This document shows positions 1 to 9,241 of a stretch of DNA of 64,000 nucleotides, piece after piece. Numbering within the stretch: the stretch's first letter is position 1; each line of letters starts with the position of its first letter. The notes beneath the pieces were generated by a model. That model had not been told where the DNA came from. It saw only the letters and a program-made list of their open reading frames with translations, and did not search any database. Location: contig NZ_NSJB01000007.1 of NCBI RefSeq assembly GCF_002285265.1, positions 1-64,000 on the forward strand, read 5' to 3'. The DNA is from Vandammella animalimorsus (GTDB lineage Bacteria; Pseudomonadota; Gammaproteobacteria; Burkholderiales; Burkholderiaceae_C). The position numbers and the translations under genes were made by a program.

Positions 1-245
1 CTCTTGGCGATGTCGGGATTGATCTCATCGGATAGAGCCAGATCCAGGTCGGCAACGACTTGCGCCATGGATTGGTGGCGGTACATCGCCAGGGCAATGA
101 CCAGCCAGACCACCCGCTCGGCAGGCAGCTTGCGCTTGCGCACACTGGCGCAGCCCGTGGCTGCCAAGGCCTGTGCTATCCATTGAGGGTCAAGGTTGCG
201 GGTGAGTGAGCCAAAGTCAGGGTAAAGGTGGTGTTTGCGGGGCAT
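1..245 (-). CDS. IS4-family transposase, N-terminal 81 codons (runs off window)
   Basis: The reading frame starts at an ATG at 245 and continues off the left edge. The visible residues begin MPRKHHLYPDFGSL and include a helical segment with VVWLVIALAMYRHQS, which resembles the N-terminal domain of IS4-type DDE transposases (the domain before the catalytic DDE core). The catalytic residues are outside the window, so integrity cannot be judged. No stop or frameshift is seen in the visible part. Transcription runs away from metG. Confidence 0.75.
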   Translation of the reverse strand, partial: MPRKHHLYPDFGSLTRNLDPQWIAQALAATGCASVRKRKLPAERVVWLVIALAMYRHQSMAQVVADLDLALSDEINPDIAK

Positions 246-294
246 CTGTGCCAAGGAAAAAATGACTTGGCAGAAAGTTTGCCGCAACTATCCA

Positions 295-331
295 ACAAAA
301 ATGCCGTTCACTGGGTTAAGTGAACGGCATT
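295..331 (-). terminator. IS-end hairpin, probable metG terminator
   Basis: AATGCCGTTCAC (300-311) and GTGAACGGCATT (320-331) form a perfect 12-bp stem with an 8-base loop. On the minus strand the stem is followed by TTTTTG, the form of a Rho-independent terminator, placed 45 bases after the metG stop. It is also the terminal sequence of the insertion sequence, so the IS end may provide termination for metG. Confidence 0.6.
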
Positions 332-355
332 AGCGCCCAGGGCGCTGCTTTTTTT
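332..355 (+). terminator. plus-strand hairpin with T7 tract
   Basis: AGCGCC and GGCGCT pair around a CAG loop and are followed by GC and seven T residues. It would stop transcripts leaving the insertion sequence on the plus strand before they run antisense into metG. It lies just outside the IS end. Confidence 0.55.
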
Positions 356-375
356 CATGGCGCGGCAGAGGCCAC

Positions 376-2514
376 TCAACGCACGCGCATGCCCGGCTGC
401 GCGCCGGGGAAGGGCTCGAGCACGTAAATGCCCGGCTGGCTGGCCTCATCGGCGTGTCTGGCGGCCAGCACCATGCCTTCGGAGAGGCCGAACTTCATCT
501 TGCGCGGCGCCAGGTTGGCGACCATGACGGTGAGCTTGCCCACCAGCTGCTCGGGCCGGTACATGCTGGCGATGCCGCTGAAGACGTTGCGGGTCTTGGG
601 CTGGCCGTGCTCGTCCTGCTCGCCCACGTCCAGCGTCAGCTGCAGCAGCTTGGTCGAGCCTTCGACGGCGCTGCACTGCACGATCTTGGCGATGCGCAGG
701 TCGATCTTGGCAAAGTCGTCGATGCCGATGGTCTGGGCCAGCGGCTCGCCGCCGGGGGCCTTGGGATCAAAGGCCGGGGCGGCTTTTTTCTTGGCTTCCT
801 TCTTCGTCTCAGCAGGCGCTGCGGCGGGCGCGGCCGGGGCCTCGAACAGCGCATCGAGCTGTTTTTCGTCCACACGCTGGATCAGGTGCTTGAAGCCGGC
901 GATGGCCTGGCCCGCGCCCAGCGGCGTTTGCGCATCGGCAAAGCGGAAGGGGGCCACCTGCAAAAAGCCCTCGACCTGCGCGGCCAGCGCCGGCAGCACG
1001 GGCTTGAGGTAGATGGTGAGGATGCGAAAAGCCTCGATGCAGGTGCTGCACACATCGTGCAGGCGCTCGCCCTGGGCCGGGTCCTTGGCCAGCTCCCAGG
1101 GCTTGTTGGCGTCCACGTATTCGTTGACGCGGTCGGCCAGCAGCATGACCTCGCGCAGCGCGCGCGCGGTGTCGCGCCGCTCGAAGGCGTCGGCGATGTC
1201 ATCGGCCTTGGCGCGCAGGGTTTGCAGCAGCGCATGGCCATCGCCCGTGGGCAGGCCCAGGCGGCCATCGAAGCGCTTGGCGATAAAGCCTGCGGCGCGG
1301 CTGGCGATGTTGACGTACTTGCCCACCAGATCGGCGTTGACGCGGGCCATGAAGTCCTCGGCGTTGAAGTCGATGTCCTCATTGCGACCGTTGAGCTTGG
1401 CCGCCAGGTAGTAGCGCAGCCACTCGGGGTTCATGCCCAGCTTGAGGTACTTGAGCGGGTCCAGCCCGGTGCCGCGGCTCTTGCTCATCTTCTGGCCGTT
1501 GTTGACGGTCAGAAAGCCATGCACGGCAATCTGATCGGGCGTCTTGCGGCCAGAGAAGTGCAGCATCGCAGGCCAGAACAGGGTGTGGAAGGTGACGATG
1601 TCCTTGCCGATGAAGTGCACCTGCTCCAATTGCGGGTTGGCCATGTAGGCCTCGTAGTCCTCGCCGCGCTGCGCCAGCAGGCTCTTGAGCGCGGCCAGAT
1701 AGCCCACCGGCGCATCCAGCCAGACGTAGAAGTACTTGCCCGGCGCATCGGGGATTTCGATGCCGAAGTACGGCGCGTCGCGGCTGATGTCCCAATCGCC
1801 CAGGCCCTCGCTGGTGCTGCCGTCCGGGTTGCTGCGCACGGTGAACCATTCCTTGACCTTGTTGGCCACCTCCGGCTGCACATGCTGGCCGTTTTGCGTC
1901 CACTCCTGCAGGAAGTCCACGCAGCGCGCGTCCGAGAGCGTGAAGAAGAAATGCTCGGACTCCTTGAGCACCGGCTTGGCGCCCGAGAGCGCCGAATACG
2001 GCGCGATCAGCTCGGTGGGCGCGTACACGCTGCCGCAGACCTCGCAGTTGTCGCCGTACTGATCCTGGGCGTGGCAGCGGGGGCACTGGCCCTTGATGTA
2101 GCGGTCGGGCAGGAACATGCCCTGCTGCGGATCGAAGAACTGCTCGATGGTGCGCGTGGCAATCAACCCGGCCTGCCGCAGATCGCGGTAGATCTGCTGG
2201 GCCAGCTCGGTGTTCTCCGGGCTGTGGGTCGAGTGCCAGTGGTCGTGGCTGATGTGAAAGCCATCCAGATACTGCTTGCGGCCTGCGGCGATGGCGGCCA
2301 CGAACTGCTCGGGCGTCTGCCCCGCCTTCTGCGCCGCAATCATGATGGGCGCGCCGTGGGCATCGTCGGCGCCGACAAAATCCACCCGGTGGCCCTGCAT
2401 GCGCTGAAAGCGCACCCAGATGTCGGCCTGGATGTATTCCATGATGTGGCCGATGTGGAAGGTGCCGTTCGCATACGGCAAGGCGGTGGTGACGAAAATG
2501 GTGCGTGGCTTCAT
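376..2514 (-). CDS. metG: Methionyl-tRNA synthetase
   Basis: Charges tRNA-Met in the cytoplasm. The 712-residue product has the class I signature HIGH at residues 20-23, a four-cysteine zinc knuckle (CPRC...CEVC) in the connective domain, the KMSKS loop (GQKMSKS), and a C-terminal EMAP/Trbp111-like tRNA-binding domain starting around [15 protein letters not shown]. This is the full long bacterial form with the appended dimerisation domain. An Ala/Lys-rich linker joins catalytic and C-terminal parts. The ATG at 2514 is chosen because the open frame upstream lacks family similarity and the conserved N-terminus ([16 protein letters not shown]) begins here. It is divergent from lptA and ends next to the insertion sequence. 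Confidence 0.97.
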   Translation of the reverse strand: MKPRTIFVTTALPYANGTFHIGHIMEYIQADIWVRFQRMQGHRVDFVGADDAHGAPIMIAAQKAGQTPEQFVAAIAAGRKQYLDGFHISHDHWHSTHSPENTELAQQIYRDLRQAGLIATRTIEQFFDPQQGMFLPDRYIKGQCPRCHAQDQYGDNCEVCGSVYAPTELIAPYSALSGAKPVLKESEHFFFTLSDARCVDFLQEWTQNGQHVQPEVANKVKEWFTVRSNPDGSTSEGLGDWDISRDAPYFGIEIPDAPGKYFYVWLDAPVGYLAALKSLLAQRGEDYEAYMANPQLEQVHFIGKDIVTFHTLFWPAMLHFSGRKTPDQIAVHGFLTVNNGQKMSKSRGTGLDPLKYLKLGMNPEWLRYYLAAKLNGRNEDIDFNAEDFMARVNADLVGKYVNIASRAAGFIAKRFDGRLGLPTGDGHALLQTLRAKADDIADAFERRDTARALREVMLLADRVNEYVDANKPWELAKDPAQGERLHDVCSTCIEAFRILTIYLKPVLPALAAQVEGFLQVAPFRFADAQTPLGAGQAIAGFKHLIQRVDEKQLDALFEAPAAPAAAPAETKKEAKKKAAPAFDPKAPGGEPLAQTIGIDDFAKIDLRIAKIVQCSAVEGSTKLLQLTLDVGEQDEHGQPKTRNVFSGIASMYRPEQLVGKLTVMVANLAPRKMKFGLSEGMVLAARHADEASQPGIYVLEPFPGAQPGMRVR

Positions 2515-2749
2515 AGATTCATTCGGGGCGCAGACCGGGCCTGGCAAAACAAGCGCGCCCAGCAAGCAGGGCCTGCACGAATCGCAGCGCACACCTGGCC
2601 GCTCAATCCATGCCAAGCCGCGCTTGCTGGGCGCGGCGATTTTATGGCCTGTTGCCGCGCCATGCCCTGGCGCGGCGCGGCCGCCCGGGCGCAAAGTGCA
2701 TAACACGCTCTAGAATCTGGCGCACCCCATAAGCAAAATTCATGCCGCA

Positions 2750-3421
2750 ATGAGCAAGACCCTGTTCCTCCCCTTGGCCGCCGTCAGCGCCGTGCTGCTG
2801 GCGCTGGCCTTGCCCCAGCCCCAGGCGCACGCGCTGGCCAGCGACCGCGCCCAGCCCATGAACATCGAGGCCGATGCGCTGCGCCACGACGAGGCCAAGC
2901 AGACCACGGTGTTCACCGGGCGCGTGGTGGTCACCAAAGGCAGCATCGTGCTGCGCGGCGACTCGCTCAGCGTGTTGCAGCGCGCCGATGGCAGCCAGCA
3001 GGGCACGGTGCAGGCCGAAGGCGGGCGGCGCGCCTTCTTCAGCCAACAGCGCGACACCCCCAAGGGCGCCCCGAAGGAGACGGTGGAGGCCGAGGCCACG
3101 CGCATCGAGTACGACAGCAAGGCCGACCGGGTGCGCCTGCTGGGCCGGGCGCAGCTGCGCCGCTACCAGGGCGGGCAGCTCAACGATGAGATCAGCGGCG
3201 GCGAGATCGTCTACCACAACGGCAGCGGCCAGTTCAGCGTCGATGGCGCTGCGCGCGGCGGCGGCGCAGCATCCGCCAGCCAGGGCGGGCGCGTGCGCGC
3301 CGTCATCGGCGCCAGCACCACGGGCCAGGCCGGCAGCAGCAGCGACCGTGGCAGCCGTGGCGCCAAGGCCCCGGCCACGCCGCTGGCGCCCAGCAGCCAG
3401 CTGCAGCAGACCGCGCCCTGA
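2750..3421 (+). CDS. lptA: LPS transport periplasmic protein LptA
   Basis: Periplasmic bridge protein that carries lipopolysaccharide from the inner-membrane LptBFGC complex to LptDE in the outer membrane. The 223-residue product starts with a signal peptide ending near AHA (residues 26-28), followed by the OstA/LptA beta-jellyroll domain ([25 protein letters not shown]...). The last 50 residues are a low-complexity Gly/Ala/Ser tail. It is the first gene of a run with lptB and rpoN, an arrangement common in proteobacteria; the usual upstream partners lptC and kdsC are not here, since metG lies upstream in divergent orientation. A TAGAAT hexamer at 2711-2716 could be its -10 box, but no good -35 is evident. 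Confidence 0.9.
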   Translation: MSKTLFLPLAAVSAVLLALALPQPQAHALASDRAQPMNIEADALRHDEAKQTTVFTGRVVVTKGSIVLRGDSLSVLQRADGSQQGTVQAEGGRRAFFSQQRDTPKGAPKETVEAEATRIEYDSKADRVRLLGRAQLRRYQGGQLNDEISGGEIVYHNGSGQFSVDGAARGGGAASASQGGRVRAVIGASTTGQAGSSSDRGSRGAKAPATPLAPSSQLQQTAP

Positions 3422-3434
3422 AGCGCCCACAGCC

Positions 3435-4256
3435 ATGACGCAAGCAACACAAGCCCCGCACGGGCCAGACACGGCAAACACGACGCCAGCCGCTGCCACC
3501 CCGGCAAGCACATCGGCCAGCGGCCTGGTGGCGCGCCACCTGCAAAAAAGCTATGGCGGGCGCAAGGTCGTCAAGGACGTTTCGCTGGACGTGAGGCCGG
3601 GCGAGGTCGTGGGCCTGCTCGGGCCCAACGGCGCGGGCAAAACGACCTCGTTTTACATGATCGTCGGCCTGGTGCGCAGCGACGGCGGCGAGATCCTCAT
3701 CGACGGCCATGACGTCACCGACATGCCCATCCACAAGCGCTCGCGCCTGGGCCTGTCCTATCTGCCGCAGGAGGCCTCGATCTTCCGCCGCCTGACGGTG
3801 CAGGAGAACGTGCAGGCCGTGCTGGAGCTGCAGTTCGACGCCCAGGGCAAGCCGCTTAGCAAGGCCGAGGTGCAGCAGCGCCTGCAGCAGCTGCTGCAGG
3901 AGTTGCGCGTCGATCATCTGCGCAGCGCGCCGGCGCTGTCGCTCTCGGGCGGTGAGCGCCGCCGCGTCGAGATCGCCCGGGCGCTGGCCACGCAGCCGCG
4001 CTTCATCCTGCTGGACGAACCCTTTGCCGGCGTGGATCCGATCGCGGTGATGGAGATCCAGCGCAGCATCGCCTTTCTCAAGGCGCGCGGCATCGGCGTG
4101 CTGATCACCGACCACAACGTGCGCGAGACGCTGGGCATTTGCGACCGCGCCTGCATCATCAGCGAAGGCGCCGTGCTGGCGCACGGCCCGGCGCAGGACA
4201 TCATCGACAACCCGGACGTGCGCCGCGTCTACCTGGGCGAGAACTTCCGCATGTAA
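3435..4256 (+). CDS. lptB: LPS export ABC transporter ATPase LptB
   Basis: Cytoplasmic ATPase of the LptBFG complex that powers LPS extraction from the inner membrane. The 273-residue product has Walker [10 protein letters not shown] at residues 63-71, the ABC signature LSGGE near residue 170, Walker B ILLDEP near 190 and the H-loop TDHNV. The ABC domain follows the family closely. The first 30 residues are an Ala/Thr-rich extension absent from the usual ~240-residue protein, so a later start (for example GTG at the Val of GLVARHLQ) is possible. Upstream lptA ends 13 bases before the chosen ATG and rpoN follows after 9 bases, so the three are probably co-transcribed. Confidence 0.93.
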   Translation: MTQATQAPHGPDTANTTPAAATPASTSASGLVARHLQKSYGGRKVVKDVSLDVRPGEVVGLLGPNGAGKTTSFYMIVGLVRSDGGEILIDGHDVTDMPIHKRSRLGLSYLPQEASIFRRLTVQENVQAVLELQFDAQGKPLSKAEVQQRLQQLLQELRVDHLRSAPALSLSGGERRRVEIARALATQPRFILLDEPFAGVDPIAVMEIQRSIAFLKARGIGVLITDHNVRETLGICDRACIISEGAVLAHGPAQDIIDNPDVRRVYLGENFRM

Positions 4257-4265
4257 GGCGCGGCC

Positions 4266-5891
4266 ATGAAGCTGGGCGTTTCCCTCAAGACCTCGCAGAA
4301 CCTGGCGCTGACGCCACAGCTGCAGCAAGCGATCCGGCTGCTGCAGCTGTCCACGCTGGAGATGCAGCAAGAGGTCGAGCACATGCTGGAGGAAAACCCC
4401 TTCCTGGAGCTGCAGGAAGGCGATGGCGGCGACAGCAGCGACAGCAGCGACGGCTTTGATGGCGGCCAGGCCAGCCTGCAGGACTCGCCCGCCGGCGGCA
4501 GCGCGCCAGAGCCGCAGCGCGATGGCCCCGGCGGCCACGATGGCGACCATGACGGCGCTGCTGAAGAGAGTGACGCCGCCGGCCAGGCCCAGGGCAGCGA
4601 GGAGCGCGAGTTCGAGGCCGTGCCCGAGGACTGGGGCGGCGATGGCTCCATGGACATCTCCCCAAACGATGGCGAATGGGGCAGCGATGCGCCCGCGCCC
4701 GGCGCGGCAGGCGCGAATGACGAAGTGGACGCGGCCGACATCAACAGCGCGCACATTTCGCTGGCCGACTTTCTGCACCAGCAGGCCGGGGAGTTCTTCC
4801 TCGACGCTGTGGACCGCTGCGCGCTGGACTTTCTGATCGAATCGCTCAACGAGGACGGCTACCTGGAGGACACGCTCGAAGACCTGGCCCTGCCGCTGGC
4901 GCGCAGCCTGGCGGACGTGGACGAGCTGCTGCACCACTTCCAACTGGCGCTGAACCTGCTGCACACCATGGAACCGGCCGGCGTGGGCGCGCGTGACCTG
5001 GCCGAATGCCTGCAACTGCAACTGCGCGCGCTGCAGCGCGACGAGCACTGCGACTGCGAACCCGCGCTGCTGGCCCTGGCGCAGCAGCTGTGCCAGCAGC
5101 CTCTGGAGCTGCTGGCCAAGCGCGACGTGCGCCAGCTCTGCCAGCTCACCCAGGCCGAGCCCGAGCAGGTGCGCGACGCGCTGCTGCTGATCGCCCGGCT
5201 CGAGCCCAAGCCCGGCAGGCGCTTTGCCGACGTCGAGCGCAACGCCATCGTGCCCGACGTGCTGGTGCACGCCGCGCCACCCGGACAGCCCGGCCAGCAG
5301 CGCGGCGCGCCAAGCGGCGGCTTCGTGGTGCGCATCAACCCCGACGTCATGCCGCGCCTGCGCGTGCACGAGGTCTATGCCAAGGCGCTGCGCGGCAGCA
5401 GCAGCCACGCCGAGCTGCAGCAGCGCGTGCAGGAGGCGCGCTGGTTCATCAAGAACATCCAGCAGCGCTTTGACACCATCTTGCGCGTCTCGCAGGCCAT
5501 CGTCGCGCGCCAGCACGACTTCTTCGTGCACGGCCCCACCGCCATGCGGCCGCTGGTGCTGCGCGACATCGCCCAGGAGCTGGGCATGCACGAGTCCACC
5601 ATCTCGCGCGTGACCACGGCCAAGTACATGGCCACGCCGCAAGGCACTTTCGAGCTCAAGTACTTCTTTGGCTCCGGGCTGGAGACCGACAGCGGCGCCA
5701 GCGCTTCCAGCACCGCCGTGCGCGCCCTCATCAAGCAATGGATCGGCGCCGAAGACCCCAGCCAACCGCTCTCGGACAGCCAAATCGCCAACCTGCTCAA
5801 GGAGCAGGGCATCGAATGCGCGCGCCGCACCGTCGCCAAATACCGCGAGGCGCTGCGCATCGCCCCCGCCAATCTGCGCAAAAGCCTGTGA
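4266..5891 (+). CDS. rpoN: RNA polymerase sigma-54 factor
   Basis: Alternative sigma factor for -24/-12 promoters, needing AAA+ activators. The 541-residue product shows region I (MKLGVSLKTSQNLALTPQLQQAIRLLQ, Gln-rich) at the N-terminus, a long acidic, low-complexity region II (about residues 55-160), the core-binding and HTH region, and the RpoN box ARRTVAKYRE near residues 519-528. Its position directly after lptB is conserved across proteobacteria. The usual downstream hpf gene is replaced by an rRNA methyltransferase whose GTG overlaps the rpoN stop. Confidence 0.97.
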   Translation: MKLGVSLKTSQNLALTPQLQQAIRLLQLSTLEMQQEVEHMLEENPFLELQEGDGGDSSDSSDGFDGGQASLQDSPAGGSAPEPQRDGPGGHDGDHDGAAEESDAAGQAQGSEEREFEAVPEDWGGDGSMDISPNDGEWGSDAPAPGAAGANDEVDAADINSAHISLADFLHQQAGEFFLDAVDRCALDFLIESLNEDGYLEDTLEDLALPLARSLADVDELLHHFQLALNLLHTMEPAGVGARDLAECLQLQLRALQRDEHCDCEPALLALAQQLCQQPLELLAKRDVRQLCQLTQAEPEQVRDALLLIARLEPKPGRRFADVERNAIVPDVLVHAAPPGQPGQQRGAPSGGFVVRINPDVMPRLRVHEVYAKALRGSSSHAELQQRVQEARWFIKNIQQRFDTILRVSQAIVARQHDFFVHGPTAMRPLVLRDIAQELGMHESTISRVTTAKYMATPQGTFELKYFFGSGLETDSGASASSTAVRALIKQWIGAEDPSQPLSDSQIANLLKEQGIECARRTVAKYREALRIAPANLRKSL

Positions 5892-7213
5892 CCACCACCG
5901 CCAGCCGCCCCCCATCGCCCCGCCCTGCCCCTGCGCCCCACCCTGTGCCTGCGCGCCAGGCAGCGCAGCCTGCGCCCTACCTGTTTCTGCCCTGCGCCGC
6001 GCACACCGAGGCGCTGCTGGGCGCCGAGGTGCAACGCATCACCGCCCTGCCCGAGGCGGCGCTGACGCTGCAGCGCGCCGGCGTGGCCATCCACGCCGGC
6101 GGCGATGACCAGCAACTGCTGGCCCTGGCCATGCAGCTGAACCTGCACAGCCGCATCGCGCAGCGCGTGCTCATCGTGCTGGCGCAAGGCCCCTACCAGC
6201 GCGAGGACGATCTTTACGCCCTGGCCGCCCAGCTGCCCTGGGAGCAATGGTTCACGCCCGCGCAGACCTTCAAGATCGAGGCCACGGCCCAGCGCAGCCC
6301 GCTCAAGAGCCTGAACTTCGCTGCGCTGCGCATCAAGGATGCCGTGGCCGATCGCTTTCGCGCCCGGCAGGGCCAGCGCCCCAGCGTGGACACCCAGCGC
6401 CCGCAGGTGCGCATCCACCTGCACCTGGACGCCCAGAGCCAGCAGCTGGCCATCGACACCAGCGGCGCGCCGCTGTTCAAGCGCGGCTGGCGCGAGGACA
6501 AGGGCGATGCGCCGCTGAAGGAAACCCTGGCCGCCAGCATGATCGCCGCCACCGGCTGGCAGCCGCTGTCGCACGCGCCGCTGCCGCTGTACGACCCCTG
6601 CTGCGGCAGCGGCACCATCGCCATCGAAGCCGCGCAAATGGCCTGCGACATCGCCCCCGGCCTGCAGCGCCGCTTTGCCTTCGAGCACTTGCTGGCGCAC
6701 CAGCCGCAGCACTGGCAAGCGCTGCGCGAGCAGGCCCTGGCGCGCCGCCGCGCGCCGGCCGCGCCCGTCTTTGGCAGCGACATCGCACACCGCATGGTCG
6801 ATTTCGCGCGCCGCAATGCCGAGCGCGCCGGCGTGGCGCATGCCGTGCAACTGCGCGGCGGCGACCTGCTGCAGCGCCTGCCGCCCTGCACGCAGCCGGG
6901 CATCTTGCTGCTCAACCCGCCCTACGGCACGCGCATCGACGCCGCCGGCAGCGCCGGACGCAACCTGCAGGCGCGCAGGCAAATGGGCTTTTCAGCGCGT
7001 GAATTCAGCGACGACGACGATGGCGCAGCCTTCTTTGCCCAGCTGGCCGCGCACTGGAAAAGCCACTACGGCGGCTGGACGGCCTGGCTGCTCAGCCCGG
7101 ACATGAAGCTGCCGGGCAAGCTGCGCCTGAAGGAATCGCGCCGCGTGCCAATGTGGAACGGCCCCATCGACTGCCGGCTGTTTCGCTTCGACCTGCAGGC
7201 GCGCAGGTCATAG
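5888..7213 (+). CDS. THUMP-domain SAM-dependent 23S rRNA methyltransferase (RlmL-type)
   Basis: Likely N2-guanine methyltransferase acting on 23S rRNA. The 441-residue product has an N-terminal THUMP domain (roughly residues 40-165), then a Rossmann methyltransferase domain with the SAM-binding motif DPCCGSGTIAIEAA near residue 235 and the catalytic NPPYG near residue 343, typical of N-methylation of an exocyclic amine. Length matches single-module RlmL/YcbY-N-terminal relatives rather than the two-domain E. coli RlmKL fusion. The GTG start overlaps the rpoN TGA (GTGA), suggesting translational coupling; the first 25 residues are Pro/Ala-rich and poorly conserved, so the exact start is uncertain. 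Confidence 0.85.
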   Translation: MTTTASRPPSPRPAPAPHPVPARQAAQPAPYLFLPCAAHTEALLGAEVQRITALPEAALTLQRAGVAIHAGGDDQQLLALAMQLNLHSRIAQRVLIVLAQGPYQREDDLYALAAQLPWEQWFTPAQTFKIEATAQRSPLKSLNFAALRIKDAVADRFRARQGQRPSVDTQRPQVRIHLHLDAQSQQLAIDTSGAPLFKRGWREDKGDAPLKETLAASMIAATGWQPLSHAPLPLYDPCCGSGTIAIEAAQMACDIAPGLQRRFAFEHLLAHQPQHWQALREQALARRRAPAAPVFGSDIAHRMVDFARRNAERAGVAHAVQLRGGDLLQRLPPCTQPGILLLNPPYGTRIDAAGSAGRNLQARRQMGFSAREFSDDDDGAAFFAQLAAHWKSHYGGWTAWLLSPDMKLPGKLRLKESRRVPMWNGPIDCRLFRFDLQARRS

Positions 7214-7661
7214 AAGGCGCAATGGATGGGCGGACCTGCTGCGCACGTCCTGCGAGACATGGCATCCAATAGCTACTGCCTGCACGAGCGTTGAGGCCCG
7301 AGGCCGGGATGTGCGCCCGGCGGCGCACCTCCTTTTCTTGTCTCGCCAAGAAAAGGAGGCAAAAGAAGGCGACCCCACTGCCCGCGACCCCGGCGCTGCG
7401 CGCCGGGGCGACCTGTGCCGCTGGCCTGCCAGGGCGGATGCTGCGGAAACTCGCTGCGCGGCTTTGCCGCTACGCTCAAACAGCCGCAGCGAAATTTGAT
7501 GAACGAAGCAGGCCCACTGTATGTGGGCCTGCCCGCCCTGTCAGGCCAGCGTCACAGGCGCAGGCAGAAGGGGGGCTCTGCCCGGGCCATCGCTGCGCTC
7601 GGCCCTCGATCTGGCGGCAGAGCCCGCTTTGGGGCTGGTGCTGCACAGGCGTGGCTCAAAT
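7214..7661. other. Hairpin-rich intergenic region between convergent genes
   Basis: About 450 bases with no credible gene. It holds three strong inverted repeats: CCTCCTTTTCTTG (7328-7340) with CAAGAAAAGGAGG (7347-7359), 13 bp around a 6-base loop; CCCCGGCGC (7388-7396) with GCGCCGGGG (7400-7408); and GCAGGCCCAC (7508-7517) with GTGGGCCTGC (7523-7532). Short open frames on both strands look like chance readings of this GC-rich repeat. The first hairpin is not followed by a T-tract. It separates the rRNA methyltransferase (plus) from a membrane-protein gene (minus). Confidence 0.6.
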
Positions 7662-9227
7662 TCAGCGGGCAACCGCCTGCCCCTGGACAGAGCCTGCTGC
7701 CACGCCAGTGCGCCAGTGCGCCAGGGCCTGAGCCGCCAGCCACAGCAGCCCGGTCAGCCAGGCGTACAGCCCGACCAGAAAGCCCACGGCATGGCGTGGC
7801 ACTTCGACGTAGCCATCGCCAAACACCGAGGAAAACAGGCTGTAGAACATCACCATGCCACCCAGGCCCAGCAGCATGCACGCGGCCCGCGCGCTGCCAC
7901 TGCCGCTGCGGCGCAGCACGGCCAGGCCCAGGCACAGCGGGCTGGCCAGCGCCGCCAGCCAGAACAGCGCCTGCCAGGCCCAGGGAGCCTGATTCAAGCC
8001 CAGCCAGGCCGCCAAGGCCGTGGACAGCGAGCTGCCGCGCGCCACTTGGCGGCGCAGCGCGGCGCTGCTGCCATCTGGCGAAGCCGCCTCGAACGCGATG
8101 ATGCCGGCGTGGGCATGGAAGGGGCTGAGGCTGGCCAGGCCTATGCGCATCGGGGTGAAAAAGGTGGCCGGCTGCTGCGCGAACAGCGGCAGCAGGCGCT
8201 TTCTGGAAAACTGCTTCAAGGCCGGGCAAGGGTGGTTCTCGACCATGCCCGGCGCGTACCAGTTCAGGCCCTTGCCGGCCATGCAGCTGGGCGGCAGCTG
8301 CAGCGTCTGCAGCGCGGCCTGCGGGTCAGCTGCGGCGGGCAGCACGGCCTCCAGCACGGTGTTGGTGCTGTTGACCCAGGGGATCTTGGCATTGAGGCCC
8401 TTGGGCTTGTTCATCTGCCCGTAGGCCAGCGGAATCAGCAGCGCCAGCGCCAGCAGCAGCGCGCCGGGCCGCCAGATGCGCCAACGCGCCAGGCACAGCG
8501 CGGCCAGCGCGCACAGCACTGCCGCCAGCGGCATGTACTGGTGCTTGCTCAGGCCCAGCCACAGCAAGATGAGCACCCACAGCAGCCAGTAGCCGCTGCC
8601 GCGCTGGCTGGCCCTGCCCTGCTGCTGCGCCAGATCGGCCAGCAGCAGCAGCGCCAGGCACAGGCCGGCAATGGTCGAGACCTCGTGGTAGAGGGTGTTG
8701 AAGTAGAGCAGATGCACCCAGTCGCCCAGCACCAGCGCCAGCAGGAAGGCCGCAGCCAGGCGCAGCGGCGCGCTGCCCAGCGCCACCAGCACGGCGGCGG
8801 CCATGGCGGCCACGGCGACGATCTTGATCAACCCGATGACGCGGATGTCGAACACCGCGCCTTTCTCGAACACCCAGGTGCTCGACTTGGAAAACAGGTT
8901 GTCGCTGGAGCGCGTGCAGTTGTACTTGGCCTTTTCGCCATCGAAATGCAGGCGGGTGTGCACGCGGCCGATATCGCCCCAAACGCGCTGACCTTGCTCA
9001 TCGATGAGCCAGACGCCGTGGCAGGAGGACTGGCGCACGAAATCCCAGTTGTCCGCATAGCCGAACACCGGCGCGCCCAGCACCACCCAGCACACCTTGG
9101 CCAGCGTCAGGGCCAGCAGCAGGGCCGCCAGCCAGCCGGCGATGCGCGCACGGCGCGGCGAGGCTGGGGGCTGCGCCGCGCCCGCCCGTGCTTGCAGCAT
9201 CGCTGTCTCTTGTGTTGTGGCGTTCAT
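7662..9227 (-). CDS. Polytopic membrane protein, uncharacterised (GT-C-like topology)
   Basis: A 521-residue integral inner-membrane protein with one N-terminal helix (GWLAALLLALTLAKVCWVVL), a periplasm-sized loop containing an Asp (YADNWDFVRQSSCH), then many hydrophobic helices and a second hydrophilic segment around residues 290-380. The layout (first helix, acidic first loop, 10 or more helices) resembles GT-C glycosyltransferases or polymerases, but I see no diagnostic motif, so the function is open. The ATG at 9227 is preferred over an in-frame TTG at 9245 because GCGAG precedes it. The upstream secreted-protein gene ends at 9242, 14 bases before this ATG, so the two form an operon. Confidence 0.7.
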   Translation of the reverse strand: MNATTQETAMLQARAGAAQPPASPRRARIAGWLAALLLALTLAKVCWVVLGAPVFGYADNWDFVRQSSCHGVWLIDEQGQRVWGDIGRVHTRLHFDGEKAKYNCTRSSDNLFSKSSTWVFEKGAVFDIRVIGLIKIVAVAAMAAAVLVALGSAPLRLAAAFLLALVLGDWVHLLYFNTLYHEVSTIAGLCLALLLLADLAQQQGRASQRGSGYWLLWVLILLWLGLSKHQYMPLAAVLCALAALCLARWRIWRPGALLLALALLIPLAYGQMNKPKGLNAKIPWVNSTNTVLEAVLPAAADPQAALQTLQLPPSCMAGKGLNWYAPGMVENHPCPALKQFSRKRLLPLFAQQPATFFTPMRIGLASLSPFHAHAGIIAFEAASPDGSSAALRRQVARGSSLSTALAAWLGLNQAPWAWQALFWLAALASPLCLGLAVLRRSGSGSARAACMLLGLGGMVMFYSLFSSVFGDGYVEVPRHAVGFLVGLYAWLTGLLWLAAQALAHWRTGVAAGSVQGQAVAR

Positions 9228-9241
9228 GGCGCTCGCAGGTC

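Larger units (their letters stand above)
1..332 (-). mobile_element. IS4-family insertion sequence, right end only
   Basis: One end of an insertion sequence with the transposase start inside it; the rest lies beyond the window. Read inward from position 332 on the minus strand the terminus begins TAATGCCG, then a self-complementary segment, and is followed by an IS4-type transposase start 87 bases in. As I recall it, the terminus of IS4 itself also starts TAATGCCG with an internal partial palindrome, so the family call rests on both protein and end sequence. The other terminus and the target-site duplication cannot be seen. The end lies 43 bp downstream of the metG stop codon. Confidence 0.75.

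Noticed and set aside
2711-2716. TAGAAT as the definite lptA promoter
   Set aside because: The -35 position has no reasonable hexamer at 16-18 bases, so it is mentioned only in the lptA entry.
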